From JASJCP01 sp051155735 (GTDB taxonomy: Bacteria; Cyanobacteriota; Cyanobacteriia; Cyanobacteriales; Xenococcaceae), in assembly GCA_051155735.1 (NCBI GenBank), contig DAXETX010000139.1, forward strand, positions 1 to 14,960: a stretch of DNA of 14,960 nucleotides. The letters run 5' to 3'. This document shows, piece by piece, positions 1-7,542 of the stretch. The position numbers were made by a program, and so were the translations under genes. Each line of letters begins with the position of its first letter. Position 1 is the stretch's first letter. The notes under the pieces are model-generated. The model was given only the letters and a program-made list of their open reading frames with translations. It did not search any database and was not told the origin of the DNA.

Positions 1-786
1 TACATAGCCATCGTGAGCTAAGAGGGTATTTTGCAGTTTATGGGTCGCTAAATCCCAAATTTTGATAGTACTATCCCAACTACTGCTAAACAGAGTTTGA
101 TTATCGGATGCGATCGCCAATGACCAGACGCCATCGGTATGACCCTGTAAAGCATAGGTTAACTTTTTGGTGGTAAGATCCCAAACGGCAATTTTCCCTT
201 CGCCACTACCGCTAGCCAAAGTTTTACCGTCGGGACTTATCGCTAAAGATAAAACCGATAAAGCGTGTCCGTTGAGAGTATTAATTAATTTTCCCGTAGC
301 TAAGTTCCAAAGACGGATGGTAGTATCTTGACTGCCACTGATGAGCGTCTTACCATCGGGACTTATCGCAACAGAACTGACTAACTGAGAATGACCCGTT
401 AGACTATGTTGAAGATTCCCCTTTGTCTCCCAAACTTTAACGGTTTTATCCCAACTACCGCTAGCTATAGTCATACCGTCGGCACTAAATACTAAACTCG
501 CAACTGTAGCTTGATGTCCCGTAAGCGTATTTAATAATTGACTATTGGCTATTTGCCAAAGCTTAATCACACCTTGTTCGTCTCCACTAGCTAATACGTT
601 ACCATCAGGACTAATAGCGATCGCCTGTATGGCTGAGTCGTGACCTTGCCAACTTTTCATCAGACTACCCGTATTGGCATCCCAAAGAGTAATCTTACCA
701 TTGCTGTGAACGAGGGCGATCGCGCCACTAACTGGATTTATTGCTACAGCATTTATCTGACTTTCGCGATCGCCTATGGTTCTAAC
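1..786 (-). repeat. Tandem WD40 repeat-coding units, about 126 bases each
   Basis: This is the repeat section of the protease-WD40 gene. Units recur about every 42 codons and show recognisable cores such as GHSQLVSSVAISPDGKTLIS and GSQDTTIRLWNLATGKL. The first unit (near 650-786) is the most divergent and lacks the GH dipeptide. The later ones resemble each other closely. The array continues past base 1, so the number of blades cannot be counted here. Confidence 0.8.
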
Positions 787-1611
787 AAGGCGATAACTGT
801 ATCTCGGCTCTACCTTAGTAGTTGTGGAAGGAGAAGGAGAGTTAGGCTCTGAATCAGTAAATATGCCCAAACTAGAACGCCAGTTGAGGAAAAGCTCGAT
901 TTTAATACCTGAAGCTACAACTTGCTCTGTATTGCCTGGCATTCGGATTACGCCATTGATCCCAATTAGTTTACCTTGGCGATCAAGAACTGGACCGCCA
1001 CTCATCCCCGCACGAGCCAGATTAGTATAGGTGAGAGAATAGCCGAGAGGTAGTTTCGTGCCAGTTTCGGTTAGCATTCCTTCGGTTCCCGTAAAAATAA
1101 ACTGTCTGAGAGAACCGCCAGAACGAGGAAATCCTGCTACATAAAGCTGTTGACCGATCGCCAAATTATCTGTACTACCAATTTCGACTACAGGGTAAGA
1201 GCGATCGCTTTTTATCGATAATAGGGCTAAATCCAGATTGGGTAATTTGGCAATATTACTGACGGGATGAGTTTGTCCATCAGGAGTAATTACCGTATAT
1301 TTGCTTAACTTATTGACTACATGAGCGTTAGTCAGAATATAGTAGGTCTTGTTGCTTCGTTCGACAATTACGCCACTACCGCTATTATTTTCTCCTGCGA
1401 TGCGAACGGTGACTTGACGGGCGATCGCTTCTAGTTGAGGATTAGCTGCGATCGCGATAGTTATTTCTGCTACAGAATAAACAGTGCCGACAATTAGGGC
1501 TAGTGGTAATTTCCAGTTCAGCAAAATTAGCGAGTAACGTTGAGAAAAATAAGTTTTGGTCGGCTTTGGCTCAGTTTTGGACAAAACAATATAGCTATCT
1601 TTAAGCGACAA
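1..1611 (-). CDS. Membrane-anchored trypsin-like serine protease with C-terminal WD40 repeats (partial, runs off left edge)
   Basis: Read on the minus strand, the frame stays open from a stop at 1642-1644 to base 1, giving about 537 codons in the window. A hydrophobic stretch near residues 27-56 looks like a signal anchor. It is followed by a trypsin/HtrA-like protease domain with a full triad: His97 in TNAHVV, Asp127 in LDLALL and Ser204 in GMSGGPV. A Ser/Pro/Thr-rich linker (SPSPSTTT) then leads into WD40 repeats of about 42 residues, each with the GH...SPDG...LASGS...WD pattern. Six are visible and a seventh is cut at the edge. By family knowledge, WD40 propellers bind protein partners, so I infer a secreted or membrane-tethered protease with a docking propeller. 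No ATG lies in frame before the catalytic His. I placed the start at TTG 1611 (weak GGTAAG upstream); TTG 1584 is an alternative. The C-terminus is outside the window. Confidence 0.85.
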   Translation of the reverse strand, partial: MSLKDSYIVLSKTEPKPTKTYFSQRYSLILLNWKLPLALIVGTVYSVAEITIAIAANPQLEAIARQVTVRIAGENNSGSGVIVERSNKTYYILTNAHVVNKLSKYTVITPDGQTHPVSNIAKLPNLDLALLSIKSDRSYPVVEIGSTDNLAIGQQLYVAGFPRSGGSLRQFIFTGTEGMLTETGTKLPLGYSLTYTNLARAGMSGGPVLDRQGKLIGINGVIRMPGNTEQVVASGIKIELFLNWRSSLGIFTDSEPNSPSPSTTTKVEPRYSYRLVRTIGDRESQINAVAINPVSGAIALVHSNGKITLWDANTGSLMKSWQGHDSAIQAIAISPDGNVLASGDEQGVIKLWQIANSQLLNTLTGHQATVASLVFSADGMTIASGSWDKTVKVWETKGNLQHSLTGHSQLVSSVAISPDGKTLISGSQDTTIRLWNLATGKLINTLNGHALSVLSLAISPDGKTLASGSGEGKIAVWDLTTKKLTYALQGHTDGVWSLAIASDNQTLFSSSWDSTIKIWDLATHKLQNTLLAHDGYV

Positions 1612-1752
1612 AATCTTACCACAAAACAGGACGGGAATAAATTAGAAATCAAAATTATTTGATAATCCAAAAATCATTGATCGCACCAGCGCAATTCTGA
1701 TTTCTTGTCGGTATAGTATTGGTGCAAACACCATAATTTGGGGAAAATCTCA

Positions 1753-2814
1753 ATGAACACAAAATTAATTCCCATTATCTTAGCTGGGGGCAAAGGGGAA
1801 CGTTTTTGGCCTGTCAGTCGTCTCCAAAGACCAAAACAATTTCTATCTCTAGACGGTAGTGGTAGAAGTCTGATGCAAGCTACTGCCGATCGCTTACTAG
1901 ATTTAGCAGCAGGTTGGGACAATCTATGGGTGATTACTGCCTCAATTATTGCTGATGGAGTTAGAGAACAACTGCCCAATTTACCAGAGTCTAACTTACT
2001 GATCGAACCAGAAGGTAAAGATACTGCCCCAGCAGTAGCTTGGGCAACTATGGAAGTAGCTAAACGCTATGGTAAAGAGGCGATTTTAGGATTTTTTCCT
2101 GCGGATCACTGGATTGGCGATCGCGCTGCCTATGAAACTACGCTCAAAGCTGCCACACAACAAGCTTTAGCCGAACCTTGTATCGTGACTTTAGGCATTA
2201 AACCGAATCAACCTGCAACTGGTTATGGTTATATCGAACAAGGGGAAGAGAAGGGTAATTTTGAGGGTTTACCCGTGTATAAAGTAAGTCGCTTTACCGA
2301 AAAACCTGGCTGCACTACAGCCCAAAGTTTTATTGATACTGGTAAATATAGCTGGAATAGTGGGATGTTTATCTTCCAAGCAGGAGTAGTATTAGAAGAA
2401 TTACAAAACCACGCCCCAGAAATAATTAATCCTTTATTAGAAAAGGGTAAATCTGCATATTCAGAACTAGAAAAATTAAGTATTGATTACGCTTTGATGG
2501 AAAAGACTCAATTGGCTTATGTTTTACCTGCTAATTTTGGTTGGGATGATTTAGGGGACTGGAATGGGGTAGAAAGACTCTTAAAAGGCGATCGAGATAA
2601 TGTGGAGTTAGCGACTCATTTGGGTCAAAATACTAAAAATTCAATTTTTTATGCTAGTGATGATACAGAAGTAATTGTTACTATTGGTTTAGAAGATGTA
2701 GTCGTAGTAAGAGATGGCAAAGTTACTTTAGTAGTTAATAAAAACTGTACCCAAGAGATTAAAAAGGTGGTTAAATCATTAGGCAAAGACCCGAAGTTTA
2801 AACATTTATTATAA
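1753..2814 (+). CDS. manC: Mannose-1-phosphate guanylyltransferase (GDP-mannose pyrophosphorylase)
   Basis: This cytoplasmic enzyme makes GDP-mannose from mannose-1-phosphate and GTP, the donor for mannose- and fucose-containing polysaccharides and glycans. The nucleotidyltransferase signature is at the N-terminus (AGGKGERFWPVSR, residues 11-23), followed by PKQF. RFTEKP (180-185) and WNSGMFIF (from Trp201) are the conserved sugar-binding segments of this family. At 353 residues it is the short, single-function form and lacks the C-terminal cupin isomerase domain of the bifunctional proteins of about 470 residues. I chose ATG 1753 rather than the in-frame ATG at 1738. The family begins just before the Gly-rich motif, and GGGGAAAA at 1740-1747 is well placed as a ribosome binding site. 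The gene stands alone, divergent from the protease gene, with a hairpin directly after its stop. Confidence 0.93.
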   Translation: MNTKLIPIILAGGKGERFWPVSRLQRPKQFLSLDGSGRSLMQATADRLLDLAAGWDNLWVITASIIADGVREQLPNLPESNLLIEPEGKDTAPAVAWATMEVAKRYGKEAILGFFPADHWIGDRAAYETTLKAATQQALAEPCIVTLGIKPNQPATGYGYIEQGEEKGNFEGLPVYKVSRFTEKPGCTTAQSFIDTGKYSWNSGMFIFQAGVVLEELQNHAPEIINPLLEKGKSAYSELEKLSIDYALMEKTQLAYVLPANFGWDDLGDWNGVERLLKGDRDNVELATHLGQNTKNSIFYASDDTEVIVTIGLEDVVVVRDGKVTLVVNKNCTQEIKKVVKSLGKDPKFKHLL

Positions 2815-2818
2815 ATTT

Positions 2819-2845
2819 TATTAGGTGAGCTATGCTCACCTAATA
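2819..2845 (+). terminator. Hairpin terminator candidate after manC
   Basis: A perfect 12-base-pair stem with the core arms TTAGGTGAGC and GCTCACCTAA closes a three-base loop (TAT) five bases after the manC stop. There is no immediate T-run. T-rich sequence (TTTTAGTTTTTT) begins about 13 bases later. Its place right behind the stop codon and before the next gene favours a transcription terminator. Confidence 0.7.
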
Positions 2846-2881
2846 GTTAACAGTATAATTTTAGTTTTTTAATAAAATACA

Positions 2882-3400
2882 ATGGTTCAAGAATTAATTG
2901 CCCTTAAGCAAAGTATTATTGAAGGACGATATCAAGATGCCTTAGATATTGTTGATGAATTAGAAGCCATGAACAAACAGGCAATTCTGCGTAATATTGA
3001 ATCTTATTTAGTGCGATTGCTGATTCACTTAATTAAAAATCAGGTGGAAAAACGTTTAACTAATTCTTGGGCTGCTTCCATAACTGATTCTATAAGACAG
3101 CTTAAAAAATTAAATTCAAAAGATAATAAAAAATCTTATTATCTTCAGCAAAATGAATGGCATGAATATCTAGAAGAAGCTTTAGAAGCAGCAATTATTG
3201 AAGCTAGTATTGAAGTTGGTGGTGGAATCTATAGCCCAATTCAATTAGAAGAAATAGTTAACAAACTGCAAGTTATTAAAATAGCTGTAGCTTTAATTGA
3301 CCTTACTTATCAATACTCTGCTAAAGATTTACTATCGATAGTACAGCAAAATTTGATCAATCTACCTGGTGGTAAAGAATGGCTAGAACGCCGAATTTAA
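2882..3400 (+). CDS. DUF29 family protein, function unknown
   Basis: This 172-residue protein is mostly helical and charged, with no signal peptide or membrane segment. The N-terminal half fits the pattern of DUF29, a family very common in cyanobacteria: a short helix with GRYQDALDIVDELEAMNKQA, then IESYLVRLLIHLIKNQ, then an NSWAASI segment followed by a basic helix (residues about 14-95). A YLEEALEAAIIEAS helix follows. The last 45 residues (IDLTYQYSAKDLLSIVQQNL, then LPGGKEWLERRI) are an extension not in the short DUF29 proteins I know. No catalytic motif is visible and the family has no established role. It lies 36 bases after the manC hairpin and 72 bases before the ABC1 kinase gene, on the same strand; a shared transcript with the latter is possible but not shown. 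Confidence 0.75.
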   Translation: MVQELIALKQSIIEGRYQDALDIVDELEAMNKQAILRNIESYLVRLLIHLIKNQVEKRLTNSWAASITDSIRQLKKLNSKDNKKSYYLQQNEWHEYLEEALEAAIIEASIEVGGGIYSPIQLEEIVNKLQVIKIAVALIDLTYQYSAKDLLSIVQQNLINLPGGKEWLERRI

Positions 3401-3472
3401 TAAAAAGTTCAACTACCCGTAAATACGCGAATCAGTTAGGATAGAGCCGTATTAATTATTAATTTACTTTAA

Positions 3473-5116
3473 GTGTTCTCCTTAACTAAAACAAGCGATC
3501 GCCAAAGAGAAATTTTAGAAATAGTTCTCAGTAATGGCTGGGGCTATATGCGAAGCTTACTAATTAGAGGAGAAGCTGAAGAACCCAAACTCCCTCCTCC
3601 TGCGGTATTTCGCAAAATTTTAACTGAGTTAGGTCCTTTTTATGTCAAAATGGGGCAGCTTCTCAGTACTCGCCCTGATTTACTCCCACCAGAATACATT
3701 AAATCTCTGACTGCCCTACAAGCTAATGTCTCTCCTGTACCTTGGGACAAGATCGAAACTTTAATTAATCAAGAATTAGCGCAACCCATCACCCAAGTCT
3801 TTCAACAGATCGATCCCCAACCCATTGCAGCAGGCTCGATCGCCCAAGTCCATCGTGCTATTTTAGTAACAGGAGAAGCCGTAGCTTTAAAAGTACAACG
3901 TCCAGGGATCGGTCTGATTGTTGATAAAGATATCAAATTAATTAAAGCGATCGCCGATTTAGTGGCTCTAACTGAATTTGGACAAGACTATAATATTATC
4001 TCTCTAGCAGAAGAATTTACTCAAGCAGTTAAAGCAGAACTAGATTTTACCAAAGAAGCCAACTATACAGAACAATTACGGCTTAATTTGGCTAAAAGTA
4101 ACTGGATTGACCCCAAACAACTAGTTATTCCGCAAATTTATTGGGATATTACTACCGAAAAATTATTAGTTTTAGAGTGGCTGACAGGAACACCGATTCT
4201 TGATGCAGATATTCCGATAAAAACTTCAGCCTCCAAAAACAATCGCCAACAAACTACAACTCTCTTATTTCGGGCTTTCTTTCAACAAATGCTAGTAGAT
4301 GGCTTTTTTCATGCCGATCCTCATCCTGGCAATATTTTCTATCTTGACAATGGCAAAATCGCCCTAATTGATTGTGGTTCTGTTGGGAAATTAGACCCCC
4401 GTACGCAACAACTTCTCACAGAAATGTTACTAGCCATAGTAGATATGGATGCGAGTCGTTGTTCTCAACTTACCTTAAAACTAGCGCAAAGCGATCGCAA
4501 TCCCGATCTAGCTAAGTTAGAAAATAGCTACGAACTGATTTTAAGAAAATACTATAATCTCAATCTGTCGCAAATCAATTTTAGTGAAGTTTTTTATGAA
4601 ATACTACAATTAGCGCGCAAAAACAAACTACAACTACCTCGTAATTTAGGTTTATTTGCCAAGACTTTGGCTAACTTAGAAGGAGTCGCCCGTAAACTTA
4701 ATCCCGAATTAAATTTACTCACCGAAATCAAACCTTTAATGACCGATATTTTTCGCCGTCAGCTAATTGGTGATACACCAATTCCGACTTTACTAAGAAC
4801 GGTTTTAGATTTAAAATCATTATCTTTACAATCGCCTCGGCAATTTGATTTATTATTAGACCGCTTAGGAACAGAAACTCTGCAATGGAATGTTAATCTC
4901 AAACAATTAGAGTCTTTACGACGCAGTATTGATGATTCCGCTAATCGTTTAGCTTTTAGTGTTGTGGTAGGTTCACTGATTATGGGCGCAGCAATTATTT
5001 CTACTAACGCCCAAACTCAAGAATTATCTTTAATTACTAATATTTTGTTTGCTGCTGCCAGTTTTTTAGGATTATGGTTAATTGTGAGTATTTTGCGTTC
5101 TGGAAGACTAAAATAA
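3473..5116 (+). CDS. AarF/UbiB-type ABC1 atypical kinase, with two C-terminal membrane helices
   Basis: ABC1 (ADCK/UbiB) proteins are atypical kinase-like ATPases linked to isoprenoid-quinone and, in phototrophs, plastoquinone/tocopherol metabolism. The exact substrate here is unknown. Motifs in order: KMGQ (59-62), the Ala-rich loop AAGSIAQVH (119-127) that replaces the P-loop, VALKVQRPG with the ATP-contacting Lys140, AELDF (188-192), HADPHPGN (280-287) and IDCGSVG (299-305). The last stands where other kinases have DFG; Asp300 is kept and the Phe is Cys. Two hydrophobic segments at about 493-511 and 521-542 should anchor the C-terminus in a membrane. The start is GTG at 3473. The next in-frame ATG (3548) would remove the DRQREILEIVLSNGW segment, which I recognise as conserved in cyanobacterial homologues. 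No clear ribosome binding site is visible. dusA follows after 30 bases, so the two may be cotranscribed. Confidence 0.9.
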   Translation: MFSLTKTSDRQREILEIVLSNGWGYMRSLLIRGEAEEPKLPPPAVFRKILTELGPFYVKMGQLLSTRPDLLPPEYIKSLTALQANVSPVPWDKIETLINQELAQPITQVFQQIDPQPIAAGSIAQVHRAILVTGEAVALKVQRPGIGLIVDKDIKLIKAIADLVALTEFGQDYNIISLAEEFTQAVKAELDFTKEANYTEQLRLNLAKSNWIDPKQLVIPQIYWDITTEKLLVLEWLTGTPILDADIPIKTSASKNNRQQTTTLLFRAFFQQMLVDGFFHADPHPGNIFYLDNGKIALIDCGSVGKLDPRTQQLLTEMLLAIVDMDASRCSQLTLKLAQSDRNPDLAKLENSYELILRKYYNLNLSQINFSEVFYEILQLARKNKLQLPRNLGLFAKTLANLEGVARKLNPELNLLTEIKPLMTDIFRRQLIGDTPIPTLLRTVLDLKSLSLQSPRQFDLLLDRLGTETLQWNVNLKQLESLRRSIDDSANRLAFSVVVGSLIMGAAIISTNAQTQELSLITNILFAAASFLGLWLIVSILRSGRLK

Positions 5117-5146
5117 TACTCTTACTTTCATCTTTGAAACATAGTT

Positions 5147-6172
5147 ATGCCAACCTTAAGTGCTGCGATTTTTAATCGTGCCAAATCGCAATCTTCAATT
5201 GAACTAGTAACTAATAATCCTTTGAGTATTGCACCGATGATGGATCGCACCGATTGCCATTTTCGGTATCTGATGCGTCAAATCACTCGTAACACCCTGC
5301 TTTATACGGAGATGGTGACAACTCAAGCGATTATTTACGGCGATCGCCAAAAGCTTTTAGGATTCTCACCTGAAGAAAAACCTTTAGTATTGCAATTAGG
5401 CGGAGATAATCCACAACAATTAGCTAAATGTGCCAAAATAGCCCAAGATTGGGGTTATGATGCTGTAAATCTTAACATTGGCTGCCCCAGTCCGAGAGTT
5501 CAGAATGGTAATTTTGGGGCTTGTTTGATGGCGCAACCTGAATTGGTAGCAGATGCAGTTCGGGCGATGCAACAAGTCGTGACTATTCCTGTTACCGTAA
5601 AACATCGCATTGGCATTGATGATTGCGATCGCTATGAAGATATGGCAAAATTTGTTAGTAGCGTTGCAGCAGCAGGATGTCGTCATTTTATCGTCCACGC
5701 CCGCAAAGCTTGGTTGCAAGGATTAAGTCCCAAGGAAAACCGCAACGTTCCACCTCTTAGGTATGAGGATGTCTATCGCCTTAAAACGGATTTTCCCCAG
5801 CTATTTATTGAGATTAACGGTGGAATTAAAACAATGGAGCAAGTAAGCCAGTGTCTCAATTATACCGATGCCGTCATGATCGGCAGGGCTGCTTACGATC
5901 AGCCTTATCTATTTGCCACAGTAGATCGGGATATCTACGCAGAAAACAATACACCTCCGACTCGTCATCAAGTTGTCGAATCCATGTTGCCTTACATCGA
6001 CTACTGGCTTAGTCAGGGAGTTAAGCTAAATACTCTAACTCGTCCCATGCTAGAAATTTTTGCAGGACAACCAGGAACAAAAGCTTGGAAAAGATATCTC
6101 AGTGAAAATGCTCATCTTCCCTCCGCAAATTCTCAGGTAGTACGCCAAGCTTTAACACGAGTCCCTCAGTAA
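5147..6172 (+). CDS. dusA: tRNA-dihydrouridine synthase, DusA type
   Basis: This FMN enzyme reduces uridine to dihydrouridine in the tRNA D-loop (position 20/20a for the DusA subfamily), using NADPH. The TIM-barrel motifs are in order: SIAPMMDRTD (27-36) for FMN binding, VLQLGG (81-86), NLNIGCPSPRVQNGNFGACL with the catalytic Cys113, VKHRIGID (151-158), FIVHARKAWLQGLSPKENR (181-199, typical of DusA), and INGGIKT plus IGRAAY for the phosphate end of FMN. The length of 341 residues is normal for the family. ATG 5147 gives a short N-terminal extension before SIAPMMDRTD; the next ATG (Met31) would cut into the FMN site. It follows the ABC1 kinase gene by 30 bases. An A-rich/T-rich hairpin lies directly behind its stop. 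Confidence 0.93.
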   Translation: MPTLSAAIFNRAKSQSSIELVTNNPLSIAPMMDRTDCHFRYLMRQITRNTLLYTEMVTTQAIIYGDRQKLLGFSPEEKPLVLQLGGDNPQQLAKCAKIAQDWGYDAVNLNIGCPSPRVQNGNFGACLMAQPELVADAVRAMQQVVTIPVTVKHRIGIDDCDRYEDMAKFVSSVAAAGCRHFIVHARKAWLQGLSPKENRNVPPLRYEDVYRLKTDFPQLFIEINGGIKTMEQVSQCLNYTDAVMIGRAAYDQPYLFATVDRDIYAENNTPPTRHQVVESMLPYIDYWLSQGVKLNTLTRPMLEIFAGQPGTKAWKRYLSENAHLPSANSQVVRQALTRVPQ

Positions 6173-6208
6173 AAACTCTTAAGAAAAGATTAAGTTAGTC
6201 AGAGTTTT
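6172..6208 (+). terminator. Possible terminator behind dusA
   Basis: Arms AAAACTCT (6172-6179) and AGAGTTTT (6201-6208) can form an 8-base-pair stem around a 21-base loop, overlapping the last base of the dusA stop. The 3' arm ends in TTTT, followed by CTGTCT. The stem is A+T-rich and the loop is large, so this is only a moderate candidate. Confidence 0.35.
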
Positions 6209-6426
6209 CTGTCTAGCAGTGCTAAATTATTCTTATAGCAAATTTATAAAAGTTCAAATTACTTTAGTTAAGTCAATTTCAATACCGCCAGCCAACTTTA
6301 TAAAAGATAAAAGGCTGACTTATTAATAACGCACCTGCAACTAGATAAAGCGGGTGCGTATATTATTTGTCGCTCAAGGGTCGCAAACGAAGATAATTAG
6401 ATAATTAATTACTAATAACTGATTGA
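6173..6426. other. dusA-proB intergenic region with several inverted repeats
   Basis: This gap has no convincing open frame. Besides the hairpin at the dusA end it holds a split stem: TAAGTCA (6270-6276) plus GCC (6292-6294) pair with GGCTGACTTA (6313-6322). It also holds a G+C-rich hairpin at 6329-6359. The 10-mer TTTATAAAAG occurs twice, near 6245 and 6299. The region should contain the promoter for proB-folP, but I cannot name a clear -35/-10 pair. No tRNA fold is seen. Confidence 0.5.
6329..6359. terminator. G+C-rich hairpin upstream of proB (terminator or leader structure)
   Basis: Arms ACGCACCTGC and GCGGGTGCGT pair over ten positions with a single G-T wobble, around an 11-base loop. 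The hairpin is followed by ATATTATTTG, a weak T-rich tail. It stands 67 bases before the proB start. It could be the last terminator of the dusA transcript, the end of a small RNA, or a leader structure for proB; the sequence does not decide. Confidence 0.45.
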
Positions 6427-7542
6427 ATGGGTGAAAATTCTCCAACAATAGTCGTTAAAATTGGTACTTCTAGTCTGACCCAAGCCACAGGGCAAATTGC
6501 GATCGCCACTATTGCTGCTTTAGTCGAAACCCTAATCAAACTTCGCTCTGAAGGATATCGTATAGTTTTAGTATCTTCGGGTGCAGTAGGTGTCGGTTGT
6601 ATGAGACTCAACCTAAAAGAAAGACCCCGTAAAATGGCACTCAAACAAGCTGTAGCAGCAGTCGGACAAGGCAGACTGATGCGGATTTATGACGACTTAT
6701 TTAGTAGTTTGGGTCAACCTATTGCCCAAATCTTACTGACTCGTAGAGAATTGATGGAACGCAATTCTTATGTTAATGCTTCTAATACTTTTACTGAACT
6801 ACTAGATTTGGGGGTAATTCCCATTGTCAATGAAAATGATACGATCGCCACAGATGAATTAAAATTTGGTGATAATGATACTTTATCCGCTTTAGTGGCG
6901 AGTTTGATTCAGGCAGACTGGTTATTTTTACTTACAGATGTTGATCGACTTTACTCTGCCGACCCCAGAATTGAACCCGATGCTAAACCGATCGATCTAG
7001 TAGCGAAAGAAGAATTTAATCAACTACAAGTTCCTGCTGGGGGTAGTGGTTCGAGTTGGGGAACAGGCGGAATGGCGACTAAGTTAGCAGCAGCGAGAAT
7101 TGCTACTAGTTCTGGTGTCACAATGGTGATCACCCAAGGTCAACAACCGCATAATATTCTTAAAATATTGCAAGGAGAACCTTTAGGAACTCGATTTGAA
7201 CCCCAATCTCAAACGGATAATGCGCGGAAGCGTTGGATTGCTTATGGTTTGATTCCGATGGGAAAACTCTATTTAGATACTGGCGCAGTTAAGGCGATCG
7301 CTAAAAATGGGAAATCTTTACTACCAGCAGGAATTATCAAGGTAGAAGGAGAGTTTGCTAGTTCTGATGCCGTACAACTCTGTAATGAAGCTGGAGAAGA
7401 AGTTGCTAGGGGTTTAGTCAACTACAATCATTTAGAAATAGCCCAGATCAAAGGGACACGTTCGGATCTGATTAGCTCTATTTTAGGTTACGTGGGGGCA
7501 GAAACCGTAGTTCATCGGAATAATTTAGTGATTAACTTATGA
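6427..7542 (+). CDS. proB: Glutamate 5-kinase with C-terminal PUA domain
   Basis: It catalyses the first step of proline synthesis in the cytoplasm: ATP-dependent phosphorylation of glutamate to gamma-glutamyl phosphate. The amino-acid-kinase domain (about 1-260) shows VVKIGTSSL with Lys11, VSSGAVGVG (49-57), the glutamate-binding IVNENDTIA (133-141), FGDND (147-151), LLTDVDRLY (168-176) and GTGGMATKL (212-220). A PUA domain follows (about 275-365: DTGAVKAI, LLPAGIIKVEGEF, GEEVARGL). The length of 371 residues matches bacterial enzymes such as the 367-residue E. coli form. In this family the PUA domain and kinase domain take part in feedback control by proline. The start ATG 6427 lacks a clear ribosome binding site. 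The stop overlaps the folP start (ATGA), so the two are translationally coupled; proA is not in the window. Confidence 0.95.
   Translation: MGENSPTIVVKIGTSSLTQATGQIAIATIAALVETLIKLRSEGYRIVLVSSGAVGVGCMRLNLKERPRKMALKQAVAAVGQGRLMRIYDDLFSSLGQPIAQILLTRRELMERNSYVNASNTFTELLDLGVIPIVNENDTIATDELKFGDNDTLSALVASLIQADWLFLLTDVDRLYSADPRIEPDAKPIDLVAKEEFNQLQVPAGGSGSSWGTGGMATKLAAARIATSSGVTMVITQGQQPHNILKILQGEPLGTRFEPQSQTDNARKRWIAYGLIPMGKLYLDTGAVKAIAKNGKSLLPAGIIKVEGEFASSDAVQLCNEAGEEVARGLVNYNHLEIAQIKGTRSDLISSILGYVGAETVVHRNNLVINL

Noticed and set aside
640..1030. Two plus-strand open frames (640-852 and 824-1030)
   Set aside because: They are shadows of the minus-strand protease-WD40 frame, which shows clear protein motifs across the whole stretch.
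1674..1979. 101-codon minus-strand frame over the manC start
   Set aside because: It overlaps the well-supported manC coding region and its translation has no domain features.
4370..4390. IDCG in place of the DFG-like motif in the ABC1 kinase as a sign of inactivity
   Set aside because: The metal-binding Asp is kept and, as far as I recall, Cys at this place is common in cyanobacterial ABC1 kinases, so it does not indicate loss of function.
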